Positions 51,001 to 63,461 of a stretch of 64,000 nucleotides of DNA are shown here, in pieces. The notes under the pieces are model-generated. The model ran no database searches, was not told where the DNA came from, and was given only the letters and a program-made list of their open reading frames with translations. Source of the DNA: Arthrobotrys musiformis. Lineage: Eukaryota; Ascomycota; Orbiliomycetes; Orbiliales; Orbiliaceae. Made by a program: the position numbers and the translations under genes. Location: assembly GCA_036971715.1 (NCBI GenBank), contig JAVHJL010000008.1, forward strand, positions 2,790,001-2,854,000, in the 5' to 3' direction. Positions within the stretch are counted from its first letter, which is position 1. Each line of letters begins with the position of its first letter.

Positions 51001-54000
51001 TAAAATTTACAATACTTTTATTTAACTTTATTATTATAAATATCTCTCTAAAATATTAATAATAACCAATTGAACTATAAATTTAAAAAATATAATAAAT
51101 AAATTAACATTTTTTTAGAATTTATTAAAAATTTAAACTAAAATAGTTTTAGAAATTAATATTTTTTAAATAGTCCAGTATCTATATTATAAAAATAAAA
51201 CCTATATCTTTTAAAACTTTATAATTTTAACTTTTTAAATAATATCTTATAATACCTACTTATATCAATAGATCACAAATCAACACCTTTTTTAATAATA
51301 ATACTAAAGATTCTTTTATTTACCTAAAAATAGTTATATAATTTAATCTATTTACCACAAAACTTATAAATTTAATTACAATTTCTATTTTTAATTATAA
51401 AAAAATTAAAATTATTACTTACTAAACTTATTTTAAATTTCTTATTAAAAAACACCTTAAAAATATTTTAGTTAATATTTTGAAAATAGTTTATAATCTA
51501 ATTATTAAATATTTTTAGTTACAACAATATAATCTTGAAATTAACTAAAAACATAAAATTTTTAAATTCCCTTAATACTTATATAAAAAAATTATATACA
51601 AGAAAATAAAAACTATATAATATCAAAAAAAAATCTACCTAAATTTTACCACTTAAATAACAATTAAAAAAGTCAATAATTATTTAAAAAATAAATTAAA
51701 AATTCTCCAATATTTTTTATTAAAAGCAAAAAAAATAGTTTAAATTAAAAAAAATAAGGTATTTTTTTAAATCAAATTAAAAAATTAAATTACTTTTAAA
51801 CCACTATTAAAAAATATTTTCTTATTAAAAATCAATTAATTTATACATTATATCCCTTTTAAAAAAAAAACGCAATTTTGTTTACTTCCTATATATATAT
51901 ATATAAAAGAAAAAACTACTACTCTTTAAAAATATATTAATAAAAATCTTTATAATAAATATATCTGATTTTTAAATTTTTTAATAGAACATTTTATTTT
52001 CTTTATACTAAAATCTAATAGTAAATTATGAATCTATATTAATTATAAAAATTTTAATAATATTATAATTAAAAATATTAGTTTTTTTTCCTTTATTAAT
52101 AAATCTTTTAATAAGCTTATAGAAATTAAAATCTTCATTAAATTTAACTTTATTTTTACATATTTTAATATATAAATTAATTTTAAAAAAAAATAAAAAA
52201 TAACTTTTAAATATTATTATAAATTATTTAAATATATAATAATGTTTTTTAAACTTATTAATATTTTTATATCCTTCCAAACTTTTATAAATTATATTCT
52301 ATAAAATTATATTAATATAATTTGTATAATTTACTTAGATAATATTCTTATCTATAGTAAGAATCTAAAAAAATATAAAAAACACATTAATTTAATATTT
52401 AATATTTTAAAAGAATATAATTTATAATGTTTTTTTAATAAATCTAAATTTGCTATTATAGAATATAAATTTTTTAATACTATAATTACTTTAAATAGTA
52501 TTAAAATAAATTTATAGAAAATTTAAGCTATTTAAAAATAGTTTTTATTAGAAAACATCAAAAATATATAATCATTTTTAGGATTTTGCAACTATTATTA
52601 ATAATTTATTTAAAAATATAATTTTATATTAATAGCCTTTATAGAACTTATAAAAAAATAAATTAAATTTGAGTTTATACCTAAAAAACTTAAAGTTTTT
52701 AAAATCTTAAAGAATGCTTTTATATCTATTCTAATATTTAAGATTTATAATCTAAAACTTTTTATTAAAATAAAAATAAATATTTTAATTACTATCTTAA
52801 AAATATGCTTTCTATAGTAATACCTTGATTAAAAATAATATTTAATTACCTATTTCTTTTATAAATTTAATCTTACATAATTATAATACTTAATATATAA
52901 TAAAGAACTTATGGCTATTATAAAAGCCTATAAAAAATAATATATTTATTTTTAAACTAAGGAACTTTTTATAATTTTTTTTAATCATAAAAATCTTACC
53001 TTTTTTCTAATTACAAAAAAACTTAATTACAGATAAGTTTGCTGGTGGAAACTTCTTTTAGAATATAATATAAAAATTGTTTACTTTAAAGATAAAAAAA
53101 ATACTTTAGCAAATACAATAAGTTAATAATTAGACTTTATAAAAGGAATAAAGTCTGATAAAAAAGCTATTCTATTAAAAGAAAGAATCTATATTATTAT
53201 TAATAAATCTTTTAATCTTACAAAATACTATATCAAAGATGAATTTTAAATTTAATTTATAAATAACTACCAACAAGATTTAATGGTAAAAAGAGTTTTA
53301 AAAAAACTTTAAAATTTGCTAAAATATTATACACTATATAAAAGAATTATTACATTTAAAGAACTTTTTTATATTTTAATTAAAAAATTCCAAAAAGAAA
53401 TCATTACTTAATATTACAATTTAAAAATACATAATCACTTAAATATTGATTAAATATAAGAATTTATCACCAAAATATACTTTTAATCTCAAATAAGAAA
53501 ATATATTAAAAAATATATCAAAATCTGTAACATATATTGTAGAAATAAACCCAATCAATATAAAATATATAATATATTCTAATTTTATAATATACCCAAT
53601 ACATTCTTTAAAATCATTACATATAACTTTATTTAAGAAATACTATACACATAATGTGTTTTCACCAATATTATTTATAATAAAATATTAGTTATTATTG
53701 ATAAATTTTTAAAAACTGTTATTTTTATTCTATAACATAGCTAATAAAAAACCAAAAAATTTTAATAAATATATTATTAACACATTTTTTTTAAATATGG
53801 AATTTAGTAAAAACATATTTACAACAAAAACCCACTTTTCACTAGCAAGTATTAGCAATCAGTCATAAACTAAATAAAATTAAAAATCAACATTATAATA
53901 AAATCTTATTTTCAAATTAACAAAACCTCAGAATGCTTTATTCAAACTTTCAAAATATATTTTCGAAATTTTTTTAATTATGTTTAAAATAATTAAATAT

Positions 54001-55163
54001 TTTTTTTGCTTTTAGCAAAATTTACATATAATATATTTTAACACAATATTACTAAATATACTTTATATAAAATATTATATAAATGAAATTTTAAGATTTT
54101 CTTACCTCCACTTCTTTCAAAGGAAATTATACCAAAAACTAAGAAACATATAAAACAAATAAAAAACCTTCATAATATCCTTAAAAAAAACCTTAAATTT
54201 TTTTAAAAATAAATAGCCTATTATTATAATAAAAATCACTTAAAAGCTTTATTGTTAAAAAAAAAAAATAAAGTATATTTATTTGTATAAAATCTAAAAA
54301 ACAAATATTTTAATAAAAAACTTGATTATCAGAAATTTAATTTTTATATAATTAAAAAATAATTTAAAAAATATTAATACAAACTAAACATATTTAAATT
54401 TTTAAGAATTTATTGTATATTTTATATATTAGTTTTTAAATTAGCCCCCTTAAAACTTCAAAAAAACTTTAATAACATTAAAATAGAATATAATAATTTT
54501 ACTAAATATAACATTAAAAAAATTTTCAAAAAATCTAATGAAAATAATAAATACCTTATCTAATACTCTTAATCTTATAATTTAGAAAATAATTCCTAAT
54601 AATTAAAGGAAAATATCTTCCCCAAACTTATCTAGTTTTTTCTAAGGCAATTTAGAATATTTATTCAACAAAATACTGCAGAATTAAAAAAAAAATATAA
54701 ATAGTTTAGAAAAATCTAAGATTAGTATTATTTTAAATATATTATTATTTTATGATTTTTATTTATTCATATTTTTAGTTATATATACAATTTATTAAAC
54801 ACCACCTATACTCTTTATCCTAATACTTTTCTAATTTTTCTAAAAAACAAAAAATACCCCCCACTTTATATAATATATTGGAGTTATTAATAATATATTA
54901 GTATATACTATTTAAATAATATAGTCCATAAGTAAAATATTAGCTACTAATAATTTAATATACTAAAAAAAGATATTTTTACAAAATATTTTATATATTT
55001 ATTAAAGATAATAAATAAAAAAAAAATTTATTTAATTTATAAGTTCCAAATTTTTATAAATATCTCTTATAAAAATATTTACAAAAAAACCAAAATCTTC
55101 TATAATATTTTTAAAAAAATCTAAACTATTTAGCATAATATTAATATTTTCTTAAAAATATTA

Positions 55164-55364
55164 TTATATAATTATAAAATTTGAATATTCTTTATTTTTA
55201 TATTTTATATTCAGAATTTTTCCGTTATCTGCTAAATAAAAACTTAGATCGAAACCCATTACTTTATTAAAAGTAAATTTTAGAATAAAATAATATACTA
55301 ATTTTTTTAATATTAAAAAAACTCTTTTTTCCTTAGAATTAAAATTTTTTAGTTTTTTTAACAA
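55164..55364 (-). CDS. Antisense frame in the B-type chromovirus 3' region
   Basis: A 66-codon open frame opposite gag-pol. It aligns by eye with the frame at 43,318-43,581: both have a lysine/glutamate-rich start, FLxxKKLVxYY, then DFxPSFYL/FDLSFYLADN and KEYxxFI near the end. As part of an RIP-mutated element it is not expected to be expressed as a full protein; the native length is unknown. Confidence 0.35.
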   Translation of the reverse strand: MLKKLKNFNSKEKRVFLILKKLVYYFILKFTFNKVMGFDLSFYLADNGKILNIKYKNKEYSNFIII

Positions 55365-56290
55365 CTTTAATTCTATTTTTATATAAACTATATTTTCATA
55401 ATATTTTTTTACTACAATTTATATTTTTTATTAATAGCAAATTAATTCTAATATAATACTATAGAAATTATTTAATAATATAAAAAGCTTTTTTTATACT
55501 TTTGAAAAATTCCCTTAAATTTTTAATATAATTAATTAATTCTGCTAAACCTTTTTTTAAACTATCTCAAAATAATTTATAATTTTTTAAAATTTCTAAT
55601 ATTTTTTTTTCCTAAAATCTAAAATCTAACCAATTAAAAAAAATAATTAATAATAATTACTAGAAGAAAACTTTAAAAAACAATTCCTTATAAGAAATTA
55701 TATTACACTTTTTTTCTAACTTAGTACAGACTGTATATTTTTATTTTCCTTTTATCACAAAATAATTATATCCCTTCTTAATATAGTAACTACACCCAAT
55801 TTTTAAAAAACACCTAAACTCTTATATTTATATAATAAGATTGTTTTTATTTTTTTAATCTTTAGATTATTTAGACCTAATTTTATTTCAATATTTTTAA
55901 ATTTTATTTTTTAACATACTCTTATTTAAAAAAATATTATTTAAATATACCTGATTTTATATATTAAATTATTAAACACAGAAATATTTAAAAATTTAAA
56001 TTTTAATTTCTAATTTCTAATAAATTTAGTTATATTTATATACTATCATAATTATATAATCATATATATAATATAAAATTTATTATTTATAATATTTCTT
56101 ATATGAAATTATTTTCTTAATAGATTTTCTATATAAAATTATTTTTTAATTAATTTTTCTATATACAAAATATACTATACAAAATTTTCCCGCATAAATC
56201 CAACATCCCCAAAATATTTTATTCTCTATTTATAAAATATTTTTATATAAGAATTTTATATAATAAAGTTTCTTTTAAAGAAAAAAATAA

Positions 56291-56961
56291 TATTATATTT
56301 ATATTATATAACTAATTTTAATTAGATATATGGTTTAATACAATAAATATGCTTTTAATTTTATATTTTATTTATTTTACAAAAAGATTTAATTCATAAT
56401 TTATTTATTTTTATTATAAATATTTATTTAAAAGAAATAAATTTATTTTCTATATTTTATAAAATATATTATTTTCATAATATATTTAGTTCTATTTAAT
56501 TAATAGAAATCTTAGTTATTGGTTTATCTTAATCTTTTATATAATATTTATTATAATATATATATTTAAGTTAATAATAAACTATTAAATCAATAATTAC
56601 TATTGACTTATAGGGATTTTATTGATTTGTTGGATTTATATGCAAATTACATTTTATATGGAAACTTTATTATGTATTTAAGATTTTCTTAAACAATAGT
56701 AGTTCTCAGATCTTTCTTAGAATTTTATTGGTTAACTTATTAACTATTTTTACTAATTCACTACTTAATAATAAAGCCTTAAAACAATCCTATAAATCTT
56801 TTACTTATTTTATTGTGTTATATTTTTTATATACAACTTTATTAGTTCTACTAAATACTGATTATTCCTTTTAAGAGATCTAAACTAATAAAGTTGAGAA
56901 ACCAGCAAGGTGCTAGGCTTGTTTGGGAATCCTACCAAGGAGACCTGACCAAGGTGTAACA
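56291..56961 (+). repeat. 3' LTR (B type)
   Basis: 671 bp. The inner start is AT-converted (TATTATATTT), and the outer end is intact (CCTGACCAAGGTGTAACA). Confidence 0.86.
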
Positions 56962-59900
56962 AAAAAATAATAATATTAAGTTAATTACTTATGAATTTTT
57001 AAAATTATTATTTATTATTGGAATTATATAAGAAAAGTACTTTCTATATTACTTTTATATAATCTATAAAGTTTAATATTTTCTTTATAATTAAATTCTT
57101 AAATTATATCTCCAATATTATTATAACTAAAAAAATATAATAGGATATACTACCACACTAGTAATTTATAAAAATAAATATTATAATTTTAATTATTTTT
57201 TTATTTGCTAATTTTGCTTAAAAAAACCTATTTTTTCTATATAAATCTAACTAAAATTTTATGAAAATTTCTATTAAGTATATAACTTCGATTTTTATTA
57301 ATATTATCAAATCTATAACAATCTATTTATAATTATTAACTTAATAAGAAGTCACCCCAATTATTACTTCAGATTTAAATATAAATAAAAATAAAAATGC
57401 TAATTCTACTTTCTAAATACTTAAATCCAATTTTATAACCACCTTAATTTATATACAAAATATACTAAATATTAGATTAATAAAATACAAAATCCCTATT
57501 ACTTTAAATTAATAAATCTAAAAAAAAAGAATACTCCAAAATTAGAATATTATTACTACCTCTATAATAAATATTTTAGTTAATAGAAAAATTATAAAAC
57601 TTATTTTACAATACAATATCCCCATATTCTAAATATAGAAATCTAAAATTTACAATACTTTTATTTAATTTTACTATTACAAATATTTCCTCAAAATATT
57701 AATAACAACCAACTGAACTATAAACCCAAAGGATATAATAAATAAATTAACATTTCTTTAGAATTTATTAAAAATTTAAATTAAAATAATTTTAAAAATT
57801 AATATTTTTTAAATAATCTAGTATCCATGTTATAAAAATAAAATTTATATTTTTTAAAATTCTATAACTTTAACTTTTTAAACAATATTTTATAATATCT
57901 ATTTATATTAATAAATTATAAATTAGCATCTTTTTTAATAATAGTATTAAAAATTCTTTTATTTATTTAAGAATAATTATATAATTTAATTTATCTATTA
58001 TAAAACTTATAAATTTAATTATAATTTTTACTTTCAACCATAAAAAAATTGGAATTATTATTTATTAAACTTATTTTAAATTTTTTATTAAAAAATATTT
58101 TGAAAATATTTTAATTAATATCTTAAAAATAGCTTATAATCTAGTTATTAAATACCCTTAATTATAATAATATAATCCTAAGATTAACTAAAAACATAAA
58201 ACTTTTAAATTCTTTTAATACTTATATAAGAAGATTATACATAAAAAAACAAAAATTATATAATATTAAAAAAAAGTCTACTTAAACTTTACTATTTAAA
58301 TAACGATTAAAAAAATTAATAATTGTTTAAAAAATAAATCAAAAACCCTCCGATATTTTCTATTAAAAGTAAAAAAAATAGTTCAAATTAAAAAAAAAAC
58401 AAAATATTTTCTTAAATTAAACTAAAAAATTAAATTATTTTTAAACCATTACTAGAAAACATTTTTTTATTAAGAATTAATTAATTTACGTATTATATTT
58501 TTTTTTAAAAAAAAATATAATTTTATTTTAAAAAAAAATTTAATTTTATTTACTTTTTATATATGTATATATAAAAGAAAAAACTACTACTCTCTAAGAA
58601 TATATTAACAAAAATTTTTATAATGGATATATTCAACTTTTGAATTTTTTAATAAAATATTTTATTTTTTTTATATTAAAATTTAATAATAAATTATAAA
58701 TTTGTATTAATTATAAAAGTTTTAATAATATTATAATTAAGAATATTAATCTTTTTTTTTTATTAATAAATTTTTTAATAAATTTATAGGAACTAAAATT
58801 TTTATTAAACTTAATCTTATTTTTACATATTTTAATATATAAATTAATTTTAAAAAAAAATAGAAAATAATTTTTAAATACCATTATAAATTATTTAAAT
58901 ATATAATAATATTTTTTAAATTTATTAATATTTTTACATCCTTCCAAACTTTTATAAATTATATTTTATAAAACTATATTAATATAATCTGTATAATTTA
59001 TCTAAATAATATTCTCATTTATAGTAAAAATTTAGAAAAATATAAAAAATATATTAACTTAATATTTAATATTTTAAAAAAATATAATTTACAATATTCC
59101 CTTAATAAATCTGAATTTGCTATTATAAAATATAAATTTTTAAAAATTATAATTATTCTGAATAATATTAAAATAAACCTACAAAAAGTCCAAACTATTC
59201 AAAAATAACTCTTATCAAAAGATATTAAAGATATATAATCATTTTTAAGACTTTATAACTATTATTAATAATTTATTTAAAAATATAATTTTATATTAGT
59301 AGCCTTTACAAAACTTATAAGAAAATAAATTAAATTTAAATTTATATTTAAAAGATTTAAAGCTTTTAAAATTTTGAAAAATATCTTTATATTTATTCTA
59401 ATACTTAAAATTTACAATCCAAAATTCTTTATTAAAATAGAAATAAATATTTTAATTATTATTTTAGAAATATATCTTTTATAATAATATTTTAATTAAA
59501 AATAATATTTAATTACCTATTTTTCTTATAAATTTAATCTTATATAATTATAATATTTAATATACAATAAAGAACTTATAACTATTATAGAAATTTATAA
59601 AAAATAATATATTTATTTTTAAATTAAGGAATTTTTTATGGTTTTTTTTAATTATAAAAATCTTATTTTTTTTCTAATTATAAAAAAATTTAGTTATAAA
59701 CAAGTTTGCTAGTAAGAAATTTTTTTAAAATATAATATAAAAATTGTTTACTTTAAAAGTAAAGAAAATACTTTAGTAAATGTAATAAATTAATGATTAG
59801 ATTTTATAAAAAAAATAAAGTCTAACAAAAAAACTATTTTATTAAAAAAAAAAATTTATATTATTATTAATAAATCTTTTAATTTTATAGAATATTATAT

Positions 59901-60195
59901 TAAAGATAAATTCCAAATCTAATTTATAAATAGCTACCAACAAAATTCAATAATAAAAAGAGTTTTAAAAAGATTTTAAAATCCGTTAAAATATTATATA
60001 CTATATAAAAGAATTATCATATTTAAAAAACTTTTTTATATTTTAACTAAAAAACTTTAAAAGGAAATTATTACTTAATATTATGATTCAGAAATATATA
60101 ATTATTTAAATATTAATCAAATATAAAAATTCATTATTAAAATATATTTTTAACTTTAAATAAGAAAATATATCAAAAAATATATTAAAACCTAT

Positions 60196-60851
60196 TGTCA
60201 CGCCCACACCATATGACTAGTCCCGATTAAGCATATAGCTTGGCACAATAAACATACTTCTGATTCTGTATTCTAATTCTTTTTTCAAGAATCTAATTTA
60301 TTTTTATTATAAATATTTATTTAAAGAAAATAAATCAATTTCCTATATTATATAAAATATATTATTTCTATAATATATTCAGTTTTATCTGACCAATAGA
60401 AATCTAACCTACTAGCCTATCCCATTTTTATATAATATTTATTATAACATATATATAATAAATTGTTGCTTGATAAAAGGCTCGTTTTTTAAAAATAAAT
60501 AATAAGTAAATAAGTGAATTATAATTTTATATACAATTTATTTTTTATATAAAAACTTTATTATATATTTAAGAATTTTTTAAATAATAATAATTCTTAG
60601 ATTTTTTTAAAACTTTATTAGTTAACTTATTAATTACTTTTACTAATTTATTACTTAATAATAAAACTTTAAAATAATTTTATAAATCTTTTACTTATTC
60701 TACTATATTATATTTTTTATATACAACTTTATTAATTTTATTAAATACTAATTATTCCTTCTAAAAAATCTGAATTAATAGAATTAAAAAACTAGTAAAA
60801 TACTAAATTTATTTAGGAATCCTATCAAAAAAATCTAGATAAAATATAATA
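60196..60851 (+). repeat. 5' LTR (C-like type)
   Basis: 656 bp. The outer ~45 bases keep GC (TGTCACGCCCACACCATATG), and the rest is AT-converted. Confidence 0.83.
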
Positions 60852-62845
60852 CTTTAACCAATTTAATTCTTAATAAAGTAAATAATATATATCAATATAA
60901 CAAATAATTAGCTATAATTTAAACAACAATAATAGTAGTAACAAATATAGATCACTTCCTAAAAAAGAATCCAAAACTTTTTTAGAATTTAACAATAATA
61001 ATTAATTATAAAAAATAATATATACAAGCTTAATTACACAAATAAATTTATAAATTAAAGAAGTAAATTTTATTTTTGACCTAATACTAATTTATTTTCT
61101 TAATAAAAATTCCTATACATAAATATTAGTAATAAATTTACAAAAATTAATATTTTTATTAAAACTGATTAATACTTAGAACATAATAACCCAAACAGCA
61201 TTAAATTTATAAAACCAAAAAAAAAAAAACACATATAATATATTAAAAACCTTAGCAAAGATATCTTTAAAAAACTCTCTAAATTATTAAATAATAATAT
61301 AAAAAATAATAGAGAAATTATAAAAAAAGGATTTAACCCCCTTTTACCATAAACTTTTAAAGAATAAATTAAAAAACTTTAAGTAAAATTAGCATAATAC
61401 AATATTGAGGGATTTAAAATTTAAAATAAATAAGATAAATTTTAAAAAAAACTTAATATTAAAATATTATAAATTAATAATCTAACAAAGTTTAATAAAA
61501 TTTTTAAAAAATTTGATTATTTTTTTTAACAATTTAATATTTATTTCTGATTTTAAGTCTTTTAATTTCCTTATGATGGTATTAAAATCTTATTTACAAG
61601 AATATATTTTAATAGTATTATTTTTTAAATTTACATTTATTATTAAAATTATATGGTAATTAAAAAAAAAAGAAAATGAAATCTAGATATAGTTAAAATA
61701 ATAATAAATTATAAATTCTTTATTATTTTTCTTAAATAATAATGTAGTAAAGATAATAAGGTTATAAGAGCTTAATAATAGATTACTATTTTTAAATAAA
61801 TTAATTTTATCTATAATTATTTTTAAAAATTTAATAAACTTATAGTTTTAATTAATTGGAATAAATCTAATCTATATTAGAAAATTTAAAAAAAACTTAA
61901 AATAAAATTCTAATAATATATATATATTTATGAAAAAAAATGCTAAGATAGAAAACTATCCACTATAATTTATATAAAAATATAATAACATATTATTGAA
62001 ATTAATAATATTAATTTTAAAATTTATACTAATTAATCTTTTTACAAAAAGAAAGGAAAATACAACAATAATAGTAATAACTATAATAAAAAATCTAATT
62101 CTAAAAATTAAAAAAAAATAAAAATAGAAATATAATGGTAATTAAAATTTTTAATTTAGTTTTTATGAATTTAAATATTATATAATATAAATATAAATAT
62201 AATATTTTTTTAAAAAGCCCAAAATTTAATAGTTTTTTTTACTAAAATTATAATAAATTTAAATATTTTTCTTGAGAATGTAGAGAAAAGAAAAATATTA
62301 TATAATATAATTTTTGTAATATTATTTAAGGTTTTTTTTAAAAAAATAAAACCTCTATTAAATTTAATATAATATAATAATCCATTATTATTAATTTTAA
62401 AAAAATTTAATAATAAATTATTAAATAATTTTATAAAATTATATTATAAACTTTCTTAAATACTTATATAAATATTTTAAAATCAACTATTTTTACAAAT
62501 ACTGATAATAAGGAAGTATTTTTTTTCTTTTATTTACCTAATATTTAAAAATATTATTAAATATGGAATAATCTAGTTCTTAATAATTATATTAAATATA
62601 AATGATAAGAAAATAAATAATTAATTCAATATTATAAATATAAGCAAGAACTTTATTAAAAAATAATTCCAAAAGATTTTAAATTTAGAAATATTTTTAT
62701 ATACTTTAGAACAATTTATTATTAATCTTTATTTATTATATTTAAAGAAACCTTCAACTATTTATAATAAATTAGTCTTAATGAAAATTATAAATAAATT
62801 AATATTATTTTTTTCCTATTTTCTAATTAAGATAATAATGATTAC
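60196..62845 (+). mobile_element. 5' part of a chromovirus (C-like LTR), broken at 62,845
   Basis: The LTR is 60,196-60,851 (656 bp, TGTCACGCCC to AAATATAATA). The internal region then follows gag, with a knuckle relic near 62,240-62,285, and stops abruptly at 62,845 shortly after gag, where the LTR-like segment begins. It is inserted in the integrase finger region of the outer element; the preceding five bases are CCTAT and the matching copy is not in the window. Confidence 0.82.
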
Positions 62846-62921
62846 TGTAAGAAATCGTATAGAGACTAGTCGAGGTATCAAGGTAATACACAAATGTCAC
62901 AAGGCAAGGATAATATACTAG

Positions 62922-62929
62922 TATAAATA
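62922..62929 (+). promoter_or_regulatory. TATA box candidate in the LTR-like segment
   Basis: TATAAATA 77 bp from the left end, a usual place for the U3 promoter of a short LTR. If the segment is an LTR, transcription would run on the plus strand. Confidence 0.4.
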
Positions 62930-63019
62930 CAGATTGATACTTAAATTATTGCTTGGTTTCTAAATACATAACGGTGGACATAGTGAGTTAAATAGACAAA
63001 TAATAAAGGAAATAACATA

Positions 63020-63190
63020 TTGAACTGGACAGGAGATAAGACTGTGAAGTGGATATTCGGGAATACAGTGTTAAACTGGACAGGATATAAGTCTGTGAAC
63101 TGGACATTCGGATATAAAGTGTTGAACTGGATAGGAGATAAGTCTAAACTAGACATTCGGATATACAGGGTGCTGAATTGGATATGAGTT
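63020..63190. repeat. 51-bp tandem repeat, 3 full and 1 partial unit
   Basis: Units start at 63,020, 63,071, 63,122 and 63,173 (partial), each beginning with TTGAACTGGACAGGAGATAA or a close variant and containing a GGACATTCGGATATA segment. The 51-bp period is 17 codons, so the minus strand reads a 17-residue repeat (QFNTLYPNVQFTDLYPV-like), but there is no other sign of coding. Confidence 0.85.
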
Positions 63191-63461
63191 GATTTTTGGT
63201 AAGTCGGGAGTCTGTGTAGGGTATAGGCTTAAATAGGCCTTATTGCCGCATAAGTGGAAATAATACTATTAATGTTGTTTTCTGAGTTCTGAGGTCTGGA
63301 TCTGGGTGCTTCCTTATTCTGGGTCTGCGGGTTGTGTTGCGTCGTATGGTTTTTCTTCCAACCACAGTATTGCCTGGATGTTTCCTATGGTCATTCTGAG
63401 GGCTCCTCCGGCCGCCTGGATTTCTGCTTGGAGTTCTTTCTGCTGGGCATGCTTCGTTACA

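Larger units (their letters stand above)
47341..56961 (+). mobile_element. Complete chromovirus copy (9621 bp, B-type LTRs), RIP-inactivated
   Basis: LTRs 47,341-48,011 and 56,291-56,961 (671 bp each). It has the same order of domains as the 35,511 element: gag knuckle near 49,400, reverse transcriptase YLDN (one of the two catalytic Asp kept) near 52,335, RNase H ~52,660-53,170, integrase ~53,330-54,050, chromodomain ~54,480-54,640. The 3' region after the chromodomain differs from C-type elements and carries its own antisense frame. The length matches the element at 10,939, so these two form one subfamily. No functional frame remains. Confidence 0.88.
34749..60195 (+). mobile_element. Outer chromovirus (A-type LTR), split by three younger elements, 3' end outside window
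   Basis: The visible parts are 34,749-35,510, 45,120-47,340 and 56,967-60,195, joined across insertions at 35,511, 47,341 and 60,196; they sum to about 6.2 kb. They run from the 5' LTR through gag (zinc-knuckle relic near 46,430), reverse transcriptase (near 59,000) and RNase H (~59,340-59,800) to the integrase zinc finger, where the next insertion occurs. Element order and restored joins match the uninterrupted copies. No open frame survives. Further DNA, including the 3' LTR, should lie beyond the window if the locus is complete. Confidence 0.8.
62846..63461. mobile_element. Solo-LTR-like segment (616 bp) of an unrelated, non-RIPped element
   Basis: Ends are TGTAAG and GTTACA, giving the TG...CA rule and a TGTAA/TTACA terminal inversion. 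A TATAAATA box lies at 62,922-62,929. Composition is normal, unlike both flanks. A 51-bp tandem array sits in the middle (listed separately). The left flank is plus-strand chromovirus and the right flank is minus-strand chromovirus, with no matching 5-bp duplication (ATTAC versus TTATT). It is therefore either a solo LTR left after rearrangement or some other insert whose ends look like an LTR by chance. No coding domain is seen; a 71-codon minus frame (62,941-63,156) only translates the repeats. Confidence 0.55.

Noticed and set aside
63020..63190. 51-bp array as a CRISPR array
   Set aside because: Units are contiguous without unique spacers and the host is a fungus.
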